64,000 nucleotides of DNA from Phycisphaeraceae bacterium (GTDB lineage Bacteria > Planctomycetota > Phycisphaerae > Phycisphaerales > UBA1924). Where the stretch lies: NCBI GenBank assembly GCA_020639235.1, contig JACKHC010000001.1, forward strand, positions 868,001 through 932,000. Reading direction: 5' to 3'. The first letter of the stretch is position 1. The number at the start of each line of letters is the position of its first letter. The position numbers and the translations under genes are program-made. Under the pieces are notes generated by a model, which searched no databases, was not told the DNA's origin, and was given only the letters and a program-made list of their open reading frames with translations. Positions 63,705 to 64,000 of this stretch are shown here, one piece after another.

Positions 63705-64000
63705 ATGAGCCATCGAGTCCTGACCGCCCTTCTTCTGACGATGACCGCCGGCCTCGGCGCGTGCGACAAGGCCAATAGCCCGCCGGCGACCGGCAGCACG
63801 CGGAACGCGAACGCTTCTCCGGCAGCTCCGGATGTGTTCCCCGACCCCCAGTCCGGGCCTGCGGACCCTGACAATACGGGCGCGAAGTTCGAGGGGCAGT
63901 CGCCGCTGACATTCGAGGTCTACGAGCACGACTTCGGGCGCATTCTCGATACCGAGAAGGTCTCGACGGTCTTCAAGTTCACGAACACGAGCGATAAGGC
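63705..64000 (+). CDS. DUF1573-type lipoprotein (partial, cut by window end)
   Basis: The first 98 codons of a gene running off the window. The signal LTALLLTMTAGLGA is followed by Cys20, a lipobox. After a Pro/Ala/Asp-rich linker, FEVYEHDFGRILDTEKVST and FKFTNTSDK match the start of a DUF1573/ASH-like immunoglobulin domain. Probably an envelope protein; role unknown. Confidence 0.8.
   Translation, partial: MSHRVLTALLLTMTAGLGACDKANSPPATGSTRNANASPAAPDVFPDPQSGPADPDNTGAKFEGQSPLTFEVYEHDFGRILDTEKVSTVFKFTNTSDK

Noticed and set aside
63640..63720. tRNA-like T-loop (GGTTCAAATC) on the minus strand near the last gene
   Set aside because: The T stem does not pair and no acceptor or anticodon stem can be drawn; it is the leader of the DUF1573 gene.

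Overview
The window looks like a piece of chromosome from a Phycisphaerae-type planctomycete (Planctomycetota). The evidence is very high GC, several secreted proteins ending in the two-loop 'GC-type' dockerin-like tail, repeated use of a CPxCxYDLxG...CPECG zinc ribbon on otherwise unrelated membrane proteins, a BlaI/M56-peptidase pair that heads an ExbB/ExbD operon, and a PEP-CTERM-like protein. The genus cannot be read from the sequence. No prophage, insertion sequence or CRISPR array was seen.

Layout. 1-3.3 kb: type II fatty-acid synthesis genes (end of fabD, a proline-tract lipoprotein, fabG, acpP, fabF). 3.3-6.5 kb: a FliN-like SpoA protein, an OPT-family transporter and a small membrane protein. 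6.5-17.2 kb, minus strand: a six-gene operon of BlaI-like repressor, BlaR1-like M56 membrane peptidase, long TPR protein, ExbB, ExbD, and a 1166-residue beta-propeller/TonB-like/toroid protein. 17.4-21.8 kb: a TroABCD-like metal ABC operon whose two permeases carry DtxR/MntR-like C-terminal domains. 21.9-41.5 kb: mixed housekeeping and membrane genes (FG-GAP exoprotein, an odd membrane-protein/pilin fusion, Lon-like protease, fluoride channel, SRPBCC protein, Tat epimerase, Tlc-like carrier, DUF368, galE, propeller protein, TauE, RNHCP protein, aroDE), with short dispersed GC-rich repeats at 30-39 kb. 41.6-48.2 kb: fabZ-acp-fabZ, a zinc-ribbon protein, alaS and trpB. 48.4-64 kb: an exoprotein region with five dockerin-tailed proteins (three of them zinc metalloproteases), a membrane-tailed sigma-like protein, a tRNA-Arg(CCU) and a DUF1573 lipoprotein cut by the window end.

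How the genes work together. The six-gene operon reads as a self-regulated envelope module. The M56 peptidase and BlaI repressor would sense and control. ExbB/ExbD would supply proton-motive force to the TonB-like protein, which has a TonB-type SxxxH helix. TPR, propeller and toroid domains would act in the periplasm. A perfect BlaI-like dyad lies inside the operon's own promoter. The metal operon may be wired to metal status through the DtxR-like domains on its permeases.

Whole-window signal. The plus strand is C-rich up to about 39.5-40.5 kb and G-rich after it, whichever strand the genes are on. This is the sign change expected at a replication origin or at an inversion endpoint. All calls come from reading the sequence; no database search was run.
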